A DNA stretch of 7,357 bases from contig JAUNHO010000042.1 in the NCBI GenBank assembly GCA_030523905.1, positions 1 through 7,357 on the forward strand. Reading direction: 5' to 3'. Below the pieces are notes generated by a model, which searched no databases, was not told where the DNA came from, and saw nothing but the letters and a program-made list of their open reading frames with translations. This document shows positions 1-5,609 of the stretch, in pieces. The position numbers were made by a program, and so were the translations under genes. The stretch is from Bergeyella zoohelcum. Lineage in GTDB: Bacteria > Bacteroidota > Bacteroidia > Flavobacteriales > Weeksellaceae. The stretch's first letter is position 1. Every line of letters begins with the position of its first letter.

Positions 1-2
1 AT

Positions 3-377
3 TCAGATGCTGAATTTGCTCGTTTTTTAGAAATCCCTGCACAAAATCTATCTAAATGGAAGGCGAGAAATACTTACGATATAGAATTAATATATACAAA
101 ATGTCCTGAAATCAATCCTGAATGGTTACTCACAGGTCAAGGAGAAATGCTGAAAAATGGAGATACTATAAATCAAAATACTACTGGAAATAATAATATT
201 CAAATAGGTAAAGGAAGTATAAAAGGGAATAATAACATAAACTCTAATTCTGAATTTATTATAAAACATCTTCAAAAAGAATTAGAAGACTATAAGAACC
301 TTTTAGAAGATTATAAAAAAATGATTTCTGAAAAAGACGCACAAATAAATAAATTCTTAAACATTTTAGCAAAATAG
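3..377 (+). CDS. CI-repressor-like HTH protein with Asn/Gly-rich linker and coiled-coil tail (5' partial)
   Basis: The frame is open from the window edge, so the start lies upstream; 124 residues are visible. The first ~50 read as the second half of a phage-repressor-type helix-turn-helix domain. A helix (SDAEFARFLEI) is followed by a recognition-helix-like segment (PAQNLSKWKAR) and the hallmark ending INPEWLLTGQGEML. That ending is known from CI-like repressors of Bacteroidetes phages and integrative elements, so DNA binding is the likely role. Next comes an Asn/Gly-rich linker with two GNNN units (GNNNIQIG, GNNNINSN), then a charged heptad-like tail (LQKELEDYKNLLEDYKKMI) that should form a coiled coil for oligomerisation. 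A start at the internal ATG (147) would remove the HTH half and is unlikely. The stop lies 2 nt before the next gene, so the two are probably cotranscribed. The regulator call is fairly firm; its target is unknown. Confidence 0.8.
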   Translation, partial: SDAEFARFLEIPAQNLSKWKARNTYDIELIYTKCPEINPEWLLTGQGEMLKNGDTINQNTTGNNNIQIGKGSIKGNNNINSNSEFIIKHLQKELEDYKNLLEDYKKMISEKDAQINKFLNILAK

Positions 378-418
378 TTATGGATAATATAAACCAAAAT
401 AGCAAAGGAAATAATAAT
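168..418 (+). repeat. Imperfect 30-bp repeat encoding INQNxxGNNN in two adjacent genes
   Basis: The copies are at 168-197 and 389-418. Each has a 13-bp block (ATAAAtCAAAATA versus ATAAAcCAAAATA), a 5-bp variable spacer (ctact versus gcaaa), and an identical 12-bp block GGAAATAATAAT. Both are in the same reading phase and give INQN-TT-GNNN in the HTH protein and INQN-SK-GNNN in the ORF6C protein. It could be a duplicated segment or a low-complexity convergence. Confidence 0.75.
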
Positions 419-937
419 GTATTGGTAGCCGTAAATAACGGAGAAATCATAAAAACCGAAAAAATCATAAAAAAAGTAGAAGTAATCTACAATGAAGAAA
501 GTTATATAACTCCTGCACAAGCATTGGAAATTAAAAATAAAGTAACTGAAATAGGTTCTGCACTAGCATTGAAAGATAAAACAACCAATAGAAAGGCTTA
601 TGGTAGTGTGTATAGGGCTTTATATAATAAGTTCCAAATACCAAGATACGACTTACTCCCAAAAGATAAATTTAATGAAGCCTTGGAATGGTTGCGAAAA
701 GAATACGCCATTAAAGCAATGCCAGTACTAAGAAAAGAAGATGAGGAAACTTGGAGAAAAGAAAAATACAAAGCCATCAATACAAGATATAGTCAATTAG
801 GAATGACCAAAGAAGAATTTTACATTTTTGCGAATGAAGTTTTAGGATTAAAAAAACATTTCAGTTCAATGAAAGAACTAAGTAAAACGAGTTTGGAAAA
901 ACTATACAAAAAGACTTTTTCTAAAACTAAAAAGTAA
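380..937 (+). CDS. ORF6C-domain phage-type protein
   Basis: This 185-residue protein starts 2 nt after the preceding HTH gene. Residues ~1-35 hold an Asn-rich motif (INQNSKGNNNVLVAV) and then a short strand-forming stretch (GEIIKTEKIIKKVEVI). Residues ~43-115 match the ORF6C pattern in my reading: a helix ITPAQALEIKNKV, then RKAYGSVYRALYNKFQIPRY, then LPKDKFNEALEWLRK. ORF6C is known from phage antirepressor/Rha-like proteins and is thought to bind DNA, but its function is poorly defined. Residues ~125-185 are a basic helical segment (LGMTKEEFYIFANEVLGLKK, then LTx-like LSKTSLEKLYKKTF) resembling small helical tails of phage DNA-metabolism proteins; this last point is weak. The Asn-rich motif is shared with the HTH protein upstream. 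The likely role is phage or mobile-element regulation or DNA handling. Domain confidence is good, function low. Confidence 0.78.
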   Translation: MDNINQNSKGNNNVLVAVNNGEIIKTEKIIKKVEVIYNEESYITPAQALEIKNKVTEIGSALALKDKTTNRKAYGSVYRALYNKFQIPRYDLLPKDKFNEALEWLRKEYAIKAMPVLRKEDEETWRKEKYKAINTRYSQLGMTKEEFYIFANEVLGLKKHFSSMKELSKTSLEKLYKKTFSKTKK

Positions 938-966
938 TTTTTTTTACAGAAAAAAAAGGGTAAGAA

Positions 967-994
967 AAAGGGTAAGGTAAAAACCTTACCCTTT
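967..994 (+). terminator. Perfect 12-bp hairpin after the ORF6C gene
   Basis: The arms AAAGGGTAAGGT (967-978) and ACCTTACCCTTT (983-994) pair perfectly around an AAAA loop, 29 nt after the ORF6C stop. The 3' arm ends in TTT but no long T-run follows on the plus strand. Reading the minus strand, the hairpin is followed by TTCTTACCCTTTTTTT. It may act as a terminator or 3'-end stabiliser for the two phage-type genes. A 10-bp copy of the left arm (AAAGGGTAAG) lies just upstream at 955-964. Confidence 0.55.
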
Positions 995-1112
995 AATCAA
1001 AAAAATAACCTATGAAAATCGCTTTTTTACTATGTAATATATTGTATATTAATGTTTTAACTCTATAAATATAGGGTAATAAAAGATAACCGCATAAAAA
1101 CCTATAAAATTT

Positions 1113-1150
1113 GCCTATTTTTCCAGTTCTTAAAATAGGCTCTTTTTTTT
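1113..1150 (+). terminator. Rho-independent terminator, plus strand
   Basis: GCCTATTTT (1113-1121) pairs perfectly with AAAATAGGC (1132-1140) around a 10-nt loop and is followed at once by TCTTTTTTTT (1141-1150). This is a classic stem plus T-tract on the plus strand. It lies 175 nt beyond the last plus-strand gene, so it may be a backup terminator for that pair, or it may end a short unannotated transcript. A further copy of GCCTATTTT at 1201-1209 could compete for the same partner. Confidence 0.75.
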
Positions 1151-1173
1151 CGTAAATCCCCTAAAATAAAGGG

Positions 1174-1259
1174 CAAAATGGTAGTTTTTTATTTTTTTCT
1201 GCCTATTTTATCTAAAAAAATTAACCTCCAATGGTACAAAATGGTAGTTTTACCATTTT
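1174..1259. repeat. 15-bp direct repeat with 9-bp inverted repeat in second copy
   Basis: CAAAATGGTAGTTTT occurs exactly at 1174-1188 and 1237-1251. In the second copy the sequence runs on into TACCATTTT, giving a perfect inverted repeat AAAATGGTA (1238-1246) / TACCATTTT (1251-1259) around GTTT. An extra ATGGTA lies at 1231-1236. Such a cluster could be an operator or integrase/replication-protein binding site, or just a small hairpin. No protein partner can be assigned from sequence alone. Confidence 0.6.
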
Positions 1260-1421
1260 CATAAATCAAGCATTTTTATATCTATATGCTTAATTTTCAG
1301 TAATTTATATTCAGTCCGTTTTTTCTCTACTTTTCGTTCTGCCCTTTAATAAACCCAGCAAAGCGAAACTCTGATAAAAGCGTGGTACCAAGACTATATG
1401 CACCGAATTATTAATAGAAAA

Positions 1422-3320
1422 CTAGGGAATGGAAATTAATTTTTTTGATGATTTTAATTTCCTTTCTGTCTGAAACTTTATTCCTCCAAATAATGCAAAA
1501 AAGCGAACATCTTTGTGTCCGCTTTTTATTATATTAACCCTTAATAATTTCTTCATTTGTTCTTGTTGGCGTTTTTGTTGCTCCTGTGCTTGTTCCATTA
1601 GCTCACGCATTCTCTTTTGGAAACGCCCTTCTTTCTTTGGCTGTGCCTTATTCGCCTGTATCTGTGCGTGGATTTTTTCTTCATCTAGAATGAAATATTT
1701 AATCACCAAAATAATGATAATATTCAGTGCATTGGACACGAAATAGTACCAAGACAAGCCCGATGCAGAGGAGTTGAGGAAGAACAAGAAAGTAATTGGG
1801 AAGATGTACATTATCACTTTCATATTTGGCATTCCTGGCTGCGTAGGTTGCTGCATATTACCTGCTGTGAGCATTGTATAAATCAAAATCACTGCCGTAC
1901 AAGCAATCGCAAAAATACTGAGATGCTCCCCTAAAAACGGAATATGGAACGGCAATTTTATCAAGTCATCATAAGCCGTCAAATCCTTGGCAAACCAGAA
2001 ACTTTGCCCCCTTAAATCTATAAAATTCGGGAAGAAACGAAACAGAGCATAGAAGATAGGAATCTGCAAAAGTGCTGGTAAACACCCCGCCATTTGGTTC
2101 ACCCCGGCTTTGCTATACACCTTCATCATTTCCTGCTGGCGTTTCATTGGGTCGGCATCTTTATATTTTTCATTTACCTCGTCTATCTCTGGGCGAATGA
2201 CTCTCATCATTGCACTCAGTTTGTGTTGTTTGAACATAATAGGCGACAAGATAAGCTTCACGATGATTGTCAGCACGAAAATAGCCCACCCCGCAGGTAA
2301 TCCCCAGTTTGCAATGAAATTATACATTGGGATAAAGAACCATCTATTGAGAGAACCGATAAACGACCAACCGAGTGGGAGGATTTCATCAAAATTCTTG
2401 TCGTATGATTTTAGCAATGGTAAATCCAGCGGTAGGAAATACCAAGAAAAATCCTGATTGAGTTCATTGCCCGTCATCTGCACTACACCATTATAGTTGA
2501 ATTTCTTCAAAAATTCGCCTTCTTCTATCATTTCTTGCTGTCCATTAGACTGCGTAAAACCTGCCTTTGCCTCAATAATAGATGCGAAAAACTGCTGTTT
2601 CACACCGAGCCAGTTGAGGGTTTCCTCTGGCTCTTCCATCGTAGTTCTGCCGTCATAATCATAGGCAGTATAATTATCAAACGCATAGGCAAACTCGGAA
2701 TGTGCCTGTTCTTGGCTTCGCCCTTTTTCTACATTTCTTACGCTATAATCCCAAGCAAAATTTGCCTTTCCATCGGTTACAATTTGAGATAATCCCTGAG
2801 ATTTCACCTGAAAATCTACCTTATAATTTGGCAATAAAGTATAGATAAACTGCAGACTCGCCCCATTGACATTAGCCGACATCGTTACCTTATTCCCACT
2901 TACAGACGGCGTAAAAATCACATCTTTGGTACTGATGGTTTTGCCTGTTTTGTCCTTAAACTGAAAGCCGTAAGATGAGTTATTTTTATTGATGAGATAA
3001 AGTGGCAAATCGGCTACATCGGTTTTTTGGTCATACGCCTTGTACTTTGCCAACTCTACTTTTGTAATCTGCCCTCCGAGTGTAGAGAACTGCAATTTCA
3101 GTTCATCATTTCCCAAATCCACGGTTTGTATCGTGGCAGGTGAGGTATTTGCATTGATATTATTCGCCGTAGAAGGCTTGGTTGCAAGTTGTTCGGTTTT
3201 AGTTTTTGGGTTTTCTTCCGTTTGTTTATTTTGGAAATAAAACATTGCTCCTAATAATAATAGCGACAATAGGAAGAAATTAATTAACTGATTTTTATCG
3301 AATCCGTTATTTTGTTGCAT
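1422..3320 (-). CDS. yidC: Membrane protein insertase YidC, with suspect C-terminal extension
   Basis: YidC inserts and folds inner-membrane proteins, alone or with SecYEG, and belongs to the YidC/Oxa1/Alb3 family. The 632-residue product has an N-terminal membrane anchor (~11-29), an Asn/Thr-rich linker, and a large periplasmic domain (~65-320). The conserved Oxa1-type core (~328-545) includes NWGLPAGWAIFVLTIIVKLI, where K355 sits where E. coli YidC has the groove arginine. A cytoplasmic hairpin (~366-405) precedes the segment QMAGCLPALLQIPIFYALFR. The C-terminus is basic and coiled (KRMRELMEQAQEQQKRQQ) and may contact the ribosome, as suggested for family members with such tails. Residues 592-632 are encoded across an apparent terminator and do not look like YidC. 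One extra A in the AAGAAA run (about 1548-1553) would give an ending ...MKKIIKG and a stop at 1534-1536, just before the hairpin. A frameshift, real or a sequencing error, is therefore likely. Family identity is very firm. Confidence 0.97.
   Translation of the reverse strand: MQQNNGFDKNQLINFFLLSLLLLGAMFYFQNKQTEENPKTKTEQLATKPSTANNINANTSPATIQTVDLGNDELKLQFSTLGGQITKVELAKYKAYDQKTDVADLPLYLINKNNSSYGFQFKDKTGKTISTKDVIFTPSVSGNKVTMSANVNGASLQFIYTLLPNYKVDFQVKSQGLSQIVTDGKANFAWDYSVRNVEKGRSQEQAHSEFAYAFDNYTAYDYDGRTTMEEPEETLNWLGVKQQFFASIIEAKAGFTQSNGQQEMIEEGEFLKKFNYNGVVQMTGNELNQDFSWYFLPLDLPLLKSYDKNFDEILPLGWSFIGSLNRWFFIPMYNFIANWGLPAGWAIFVLTIIVKLILSPIMFKQHKLSAMMRVIRPEIDEVNEKYKDADPMKRQQEMMKVYSKAGVNQMAGCLPALLQIPIFYALFRFFPNFIDLRGQSFWFAKDLTAYDDLIKLPFHIPFLGEHLSIFAIACTAVILIYTMLTAGNMQQPTQPGMPNMKVIMYIFPITFLFFLNSSASGLSWYYFVSNALNIIIILVIKYFILDEEKIHAQIQANKAQPKKEGRFQKRMRELMEQAQEQQKRQQEQMKKLLRVNIIKSGHKDVRFFALFGGIKFQTERKLKSSKKLISIP
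1497..1527 (-). terminator. Hairpin terminator, probably of yidC
   Basis: On the plus strand AAAAAGCG (1498-1505) pairs with CGCTTTTT (1520-1527). One A/C mismatch follows, then A-T, C-G, A-T and T-G pairs, closing on a CTTT loop. On the minus strand the hairpin ends in a TTTTTT run, as expected for an intrinsic terminator of yidC. The A-rich and T-rich flanks could make it bidirectional. It lies inside the yidC open frame, which is odd (see the yidC entry). Confidence 0.7.
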
Positions 3321-3364
3321 TTTATTGATTTTAATAGATTAAAATTATTTTCGTTCAATGGTGG

Positions 3365-3372
3365 CAAAAATA
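3365..3372 (-). promoter_or_regulatory. Candidate Bacteroidetes -7 promoter box for yidC
   Basis: On the minus strand TATTTTTG fits the Bacteroidetes -7 consensus TAnnTTTG and lies about 45 nt upstream of the yidC ATG, in the only sizeable gap (3321-3394) just before that gene. A TTG occurs upstream (GGTTTTTGAG), but its spacing of about 12 nt is shorter than the usual 17-23, so the -33 element is weak. The start is preceded by A/T-rich sequence without a Shine-Dalgarno motif, as usual in this phylum. Confidence 0.4.
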
Positions 3373-3394
3373 CTGATTTTTACTCAAAAACCGC

Positions 3395-3985
3395 TTATTT
3401 TCTCTTGAATAAAAGCACGAGATTGGCAAAAATAAGCAAAAATGAAAGGGTAATCCAGACGCTATCGTCCATATAGCGTTGCCTGTGGGCTTGTACATAT
3501 TTGTTGGCTTGGTCGGATAATTTCATACTTTGGTTGATGAAACTCTTCACCTCTATCACTTGGTCTATGTTTTTATTCGGTACAGAATGTTGACTAAAAT
3601 ACACCAGTTTTTCCTTTCCTGTGTAACCCGCAACCCAGTATTCATCGGACTTATCCATTTTAAGATATTCCAAACGATAATGCTCCGAACGGATTTTCCC
3701 CGAGTGTTTCACTTCATATAGATTTTCGCCAACTTCATCATTAATTTTGATGATGTAGAAATCTACCGACTCTGGCAAATGATTAATGACCTGCACCGCC
3801 ATAGAATCTTGCAGAAAACCAGAGGCACTCTTCTGCACAAACCAATAAGAGTAAAAAACAACCGCCCCTAGCGTTACAAAAACACGAAAAAGACCGAACC
3901 CCACTCGCCTCTTTTTCTTCTTGGATAAAGGTAAAACTACCGCTATCGTAAGTAATAAAAATATGATAAAAACTAAATTATCCAT
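3395..3985 (-). CDS. Unrecognised three-segment membrane protein
   Basis: I do not recognise a family for this 196-residue protein. It has a hydrophobic N-terminal segment (~4-20) followed by a strongly basic stretch KKKKRR (22-27), a second hydrophobic segment (~31-50), and a soluble region of ~120 residues (~52-172) with several aromatic and charged positions (FYIIKIND, YRLEYLKM, EYWVAGYTG). A C-terminal membrane segment (~175-193) ends in KRK. By the positive-inside rule the basic loop and the C-terminal KRK are cytoplasmic, so the soluble domain should face the periplasm. It lies 45 nt downstream of the HD gene and 74 nt upstream of yidC, on the same strand. Its position next to yidC could be chance or could point to a role in the cell envelope. 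Coding status is well supported by length and by its fit in a tightly packed gene string. Confidence 0.85.
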   Translation of the reverse strand: MDNLVFIIFLLLTIAVVLPLSKKKKRRVGFGLFRVFVTLGAVVFYSYWFVQKSASGFLQDSMAVQVINHLPESVDFYIIKINDEVGENLYEVKHSGKIRSEHYRLEYLKMDKSDEYWVAGYTGKEKLVYFSQHSVPNKNIDQVIEVKSFINQSMKLSDQANKYVQAHRQRYMDDSVWITLSFLLIFANLVLLFKRK

Positions 3986-4030
3986 TCCTTATTTTATTGT
4001 TTTTTTATGTTCTAATCACTGGTCATAAAG

Positions 4031-4669
4031 CTACAATTCCACATTCCATTCTTTATAAAAAGCATCCAAAAACTGCTCCATATACTGGTGTCTTTGTTCC
4101 GCAATTTCTTTTGCTTTTCTGGTGTGCATCATCTCTTTTAGTAGCAAAAGTTTTTCATAGAAATGATTAATCGTAGTGCCATTGTACCGCTTATACTCTT
4201 CCTTGCTCATTCCTACTTTTGGCAGTATAGCAGGGTCATACATTATATTATTTTTGAAGCCCCCAAAATTGAAAGTTCGTGCAATCCCAATAGCCCCAAT
4301 AGCGTCTAGCCTATCGGCATCTTGTACTATTTTCAGCTCTATGGGCATCTCCCCAACCACCTCATCTTTATTCTTAAAAGATATATTTTTGATGATGAAT
4401 AGCACCTGCTGAATTTCCCTCTCTGGTAGAGAAATAGTCTTCAAAAACGCCTCGGAAATCTCCAATGCCAGTTCCTCATTTCCGTTATGAAATTTAGCGT
4501 CTGCCACATCGTGAAGTAAAGCCGAAAGCTCTACTATTAGCCTATTACAAGTTTCTGTTTCAGTGATGTATTGGGCTAGCTTCCAGACTCTTTCGGTGTG
4601 AGACCAATCGTGTCCCGCCTCGGCATTTGCCAGTTGTTGCTTTACAAATTCTATGGTTTTTGGTATCAT
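4031..4669 (-). CDS. HD-domain metal-dependent phosphohydrolase (YedJ/YpgQ-like)
   Basis: This 212-residue protein carries the HD-superfamily metal-binding signature. H24 lies in GHDWSHTERV (19-28), H53-D54 in LLHDVADAKFH (51-61), and D117 or D119 in QDADRLDAIGAIGIAR (116-131). The order H...HD...D, the length and the QDADRLDAIGAIGIAR segment match the YedJ/YpgQ group of small cytoplasmic HD proteins. Bacillus YpgQ in this group has been reported as a Mn-dependent nucleotide pyrophosphohydrolase. The exact substrate here is not readable from sequence, though a phosphorylated nucleotide is plausible. The C-terminal region (~150-212) is helical and charged. It lies 21 nt downstream of a PfkB-family sugar kinase, suggesting joint expression. 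The superfamily call is firm and the substrate open. Confidence 0.92.
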   Translation of the reverse strand: MIPKTIEFVKQQLANAEAGHDWSHTERVWKLAQYITETETCNRLIVELSALLHDVADAKFHNGNEELALEISEAFLKTISLPEREIQQVLFIIKNISFKNKDEVVGEMPIELKIVQDADRLDAIGAIGIARTFNFGGFKNNIMYDPAILPKVGMSKEEYKRYNGTTINHFYEKLLLLKEMMHTRKAKEIAEQRHQYMEQFLDAFYKEWNVEL

Positions 4670-4690
4670 TTTTTTATTAATGAAAAGAAT

Positions 4691-5578
4691 TTACAAAACC
4701 TCTTCCAGCCTTGGTAGATTGGTCTGCGAACCTCTTTTTTCTGCTACTTTTTGGGAGATTTTATTTCCAAATTTCACGGCATCTTCTACGCTATTTCCGT
4801 GGCAAACCGCTACCGTAAAGCCAGATACAAAGGCATCACCTATCCCCATTTTGTGCATCACCTCGCTCATCTCCAAAGGGAAATTTTGCAGTTGCTCCCC
4901 ATCAAAAAACGAAGTAGAAAAATCATCATTTCGTAGGAATATCTGATTTGGGTATCGTTTCAGGAGTTCCTCCTTTTGGCTTTCACCGAAAATAGTCTCT
5001 ATATCATCGGTTTTTGCTAAAATAAAATCGGTTTTTGTAAGGATTTCCTCCGATAATCTCTGGGCAGGTGCTGCGTACAGCCCTACTTTTTTTCCGTATT
5101 TTTTTGCCAACTTTATGGTATGCTCCACCGTAGGCAAAGGGATTTCTAATTGTAGCAACACCACATCGGTCTGTGCGATATGTTTTTCTACCTCATCTAT
5201 GTGCTTCGGCATCAGACAATGATTCGCCGCTGGAACTACCACAATGGTATTAACCCCACTGGATGCCATCACATACGCTTGCCCAGTAGGTGCGTCTTCG
5301 GTCTCTGCTACATAGCCTACATTCACGCCTTCCTCTACCAAGTTTCTCAGTATCTGTTGCCCTAGCGGGTCCATTCCTACACAACCCACGAAATAGACAC
5401 TAGCCCCCAGTCTTGCCGTTCCTACTGCCTGATTCGCTCCTTTTCCTCCGAAAAAATTTTCAGATTTATTGGCTAAAATCGTCTGATTGGGCTTCACATA
5501 TTTCTCTGTATTGAGTACCAAATCCACCGACGAACTTCCTACTACAATAATTTTTGGTTGCTCTTTACTTACCTTCAT
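4691..5578 (-). CDS. rbsK: PfkB-family sugar kinase, divergent ribokinase
   Basis: Ribokinases phosphorylate D-ribose to ribose-5-phosphate with ATP in the cytoplasm. The 295-residue length fits the family. Visible features are an N-terminal strand and substrate motif (VVGSSSVDLVL, 12-22), PfkB signature 1 in FFGGKGANQAVGTARLGA (42-59), the TGQAYVMASSGVNTIVVVPAANH segment (98-120), QLEIPL (143-148), and G245-I-G-D248 with the catalytic Asp retained. Two motifs are altered: the usual NPAPA reads YAAPA (168-172), and the usual NETE (NxxE, Mg/phosphate contacts) reads KTDD (189-192). The DTxGAGD signature reads HKMGIGD, so its first Asp is lost. The enzyme is probably active but may prefer another sugar or nucleoside. 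It lies 31 nt downstream of the DUF4241 gene and 21 nt upstream of the HD gene. Ribokinase/PfkB membership is firm; the gene symbol is tentative. Confidence 0.88.
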   Translation of the reverse strand: MKVSKEQPKIIVVGSSSVDLVLNTEKYVKPNQTILANKSENFFGGKGANQAVGTARLGASVYFVGCVGMDPLGQQILRNLVEEGVNVGYVAETEDAPTGQAYVMASSGVNTIVVVPAANHCLMPKHIDEVEKHIAQTDVVLLQLEIPLPTVEHTIKLAKKYGKKVGLYAAPAQRLSEEILTKTDFILAKTDDIETIFGESQKEELLKRYPNQIFLRNDDFSTSFFDGEQLQNFPLEMSEVMHKMGIGDAFVSGFTVAVCHGNSVEDAVKFGNKISQKVAEKRGSQTNLPRLEEVL

Positions 5579-5609
5579 TATTCATTCTTTTTTTATGCTA
5601 AATCTTCTG

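Larger units (their letters stand above)
938..1421. other. Gene-poor AT-rich junction between phage-type and chromosomal-type genes
   Basis: These 484 nt separate the plus-strand phage-type genes from the 3' end of yidC on the minus strand. No open frame of convincing length or composition was found. The stretch holds a perfect hairpin (967-994), a plus-strand terminator (1113-1150), and a 15-bp direct repeat with an inverted repeat (1174-1259). From about 1315 to 1421 there is a less AT-rich segment without an identifiable gene, containing the palindrome TGGTACCA (1383-1390). The convergent arrangement and composition change suggest the edge of a mobile element, but no attachment site or second boundary is visible. 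Confidence 0.6.

Noticed and set aside
168..240. AT-rich repeats as a CRISPR array or replication iterons
   Set aside because: Only two imperfect copies exist in separate genes, both in frame and coding; there are no regular spacers.
147..377. Start of the first gene at the internal ATG
   Set aside because: The frame is open upstream to the window edge and encodes an HTH domain with the WLLTGQGEML ending, so the true start is outside the window.
259..520. Minus-strand hydrophobic frames of 69 codons opposite the phage-type genes
   Set aside because: They are Phe/Tyr/Ile-rich shadows of Asn/Lys-rich coding sequence on the plus strand.
1353..1439. Peptide-like frame reading ...KAWYQDYMHRIINRKL... 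as a transposase remnant
   Set aside because: It vaguely recalls Y1-type transposases, but it is under 30 codons, has no start and lacks the HUH or Tyr motifs, so no call is made.
2110..2457. Plus-strand open frame of 115 codons
   Set aside because: It lies wholly opposite the yidC core, whose frame has clear family motifs; the antisense product has no recognisable domain.
3986..4030. Promoter for the membrane-protein gene
   Set aside because: TAGCTTTA resembles TAnnTTTG but lacks the final G and a matching -33 element, so it is not supported.
4653..4946. Plus-strand open frame of 97 codons
   Set aside because: It overlaps the 3' part of the kinase gene and the start of the HD gene on the opposite strand, both with firm family motifs.
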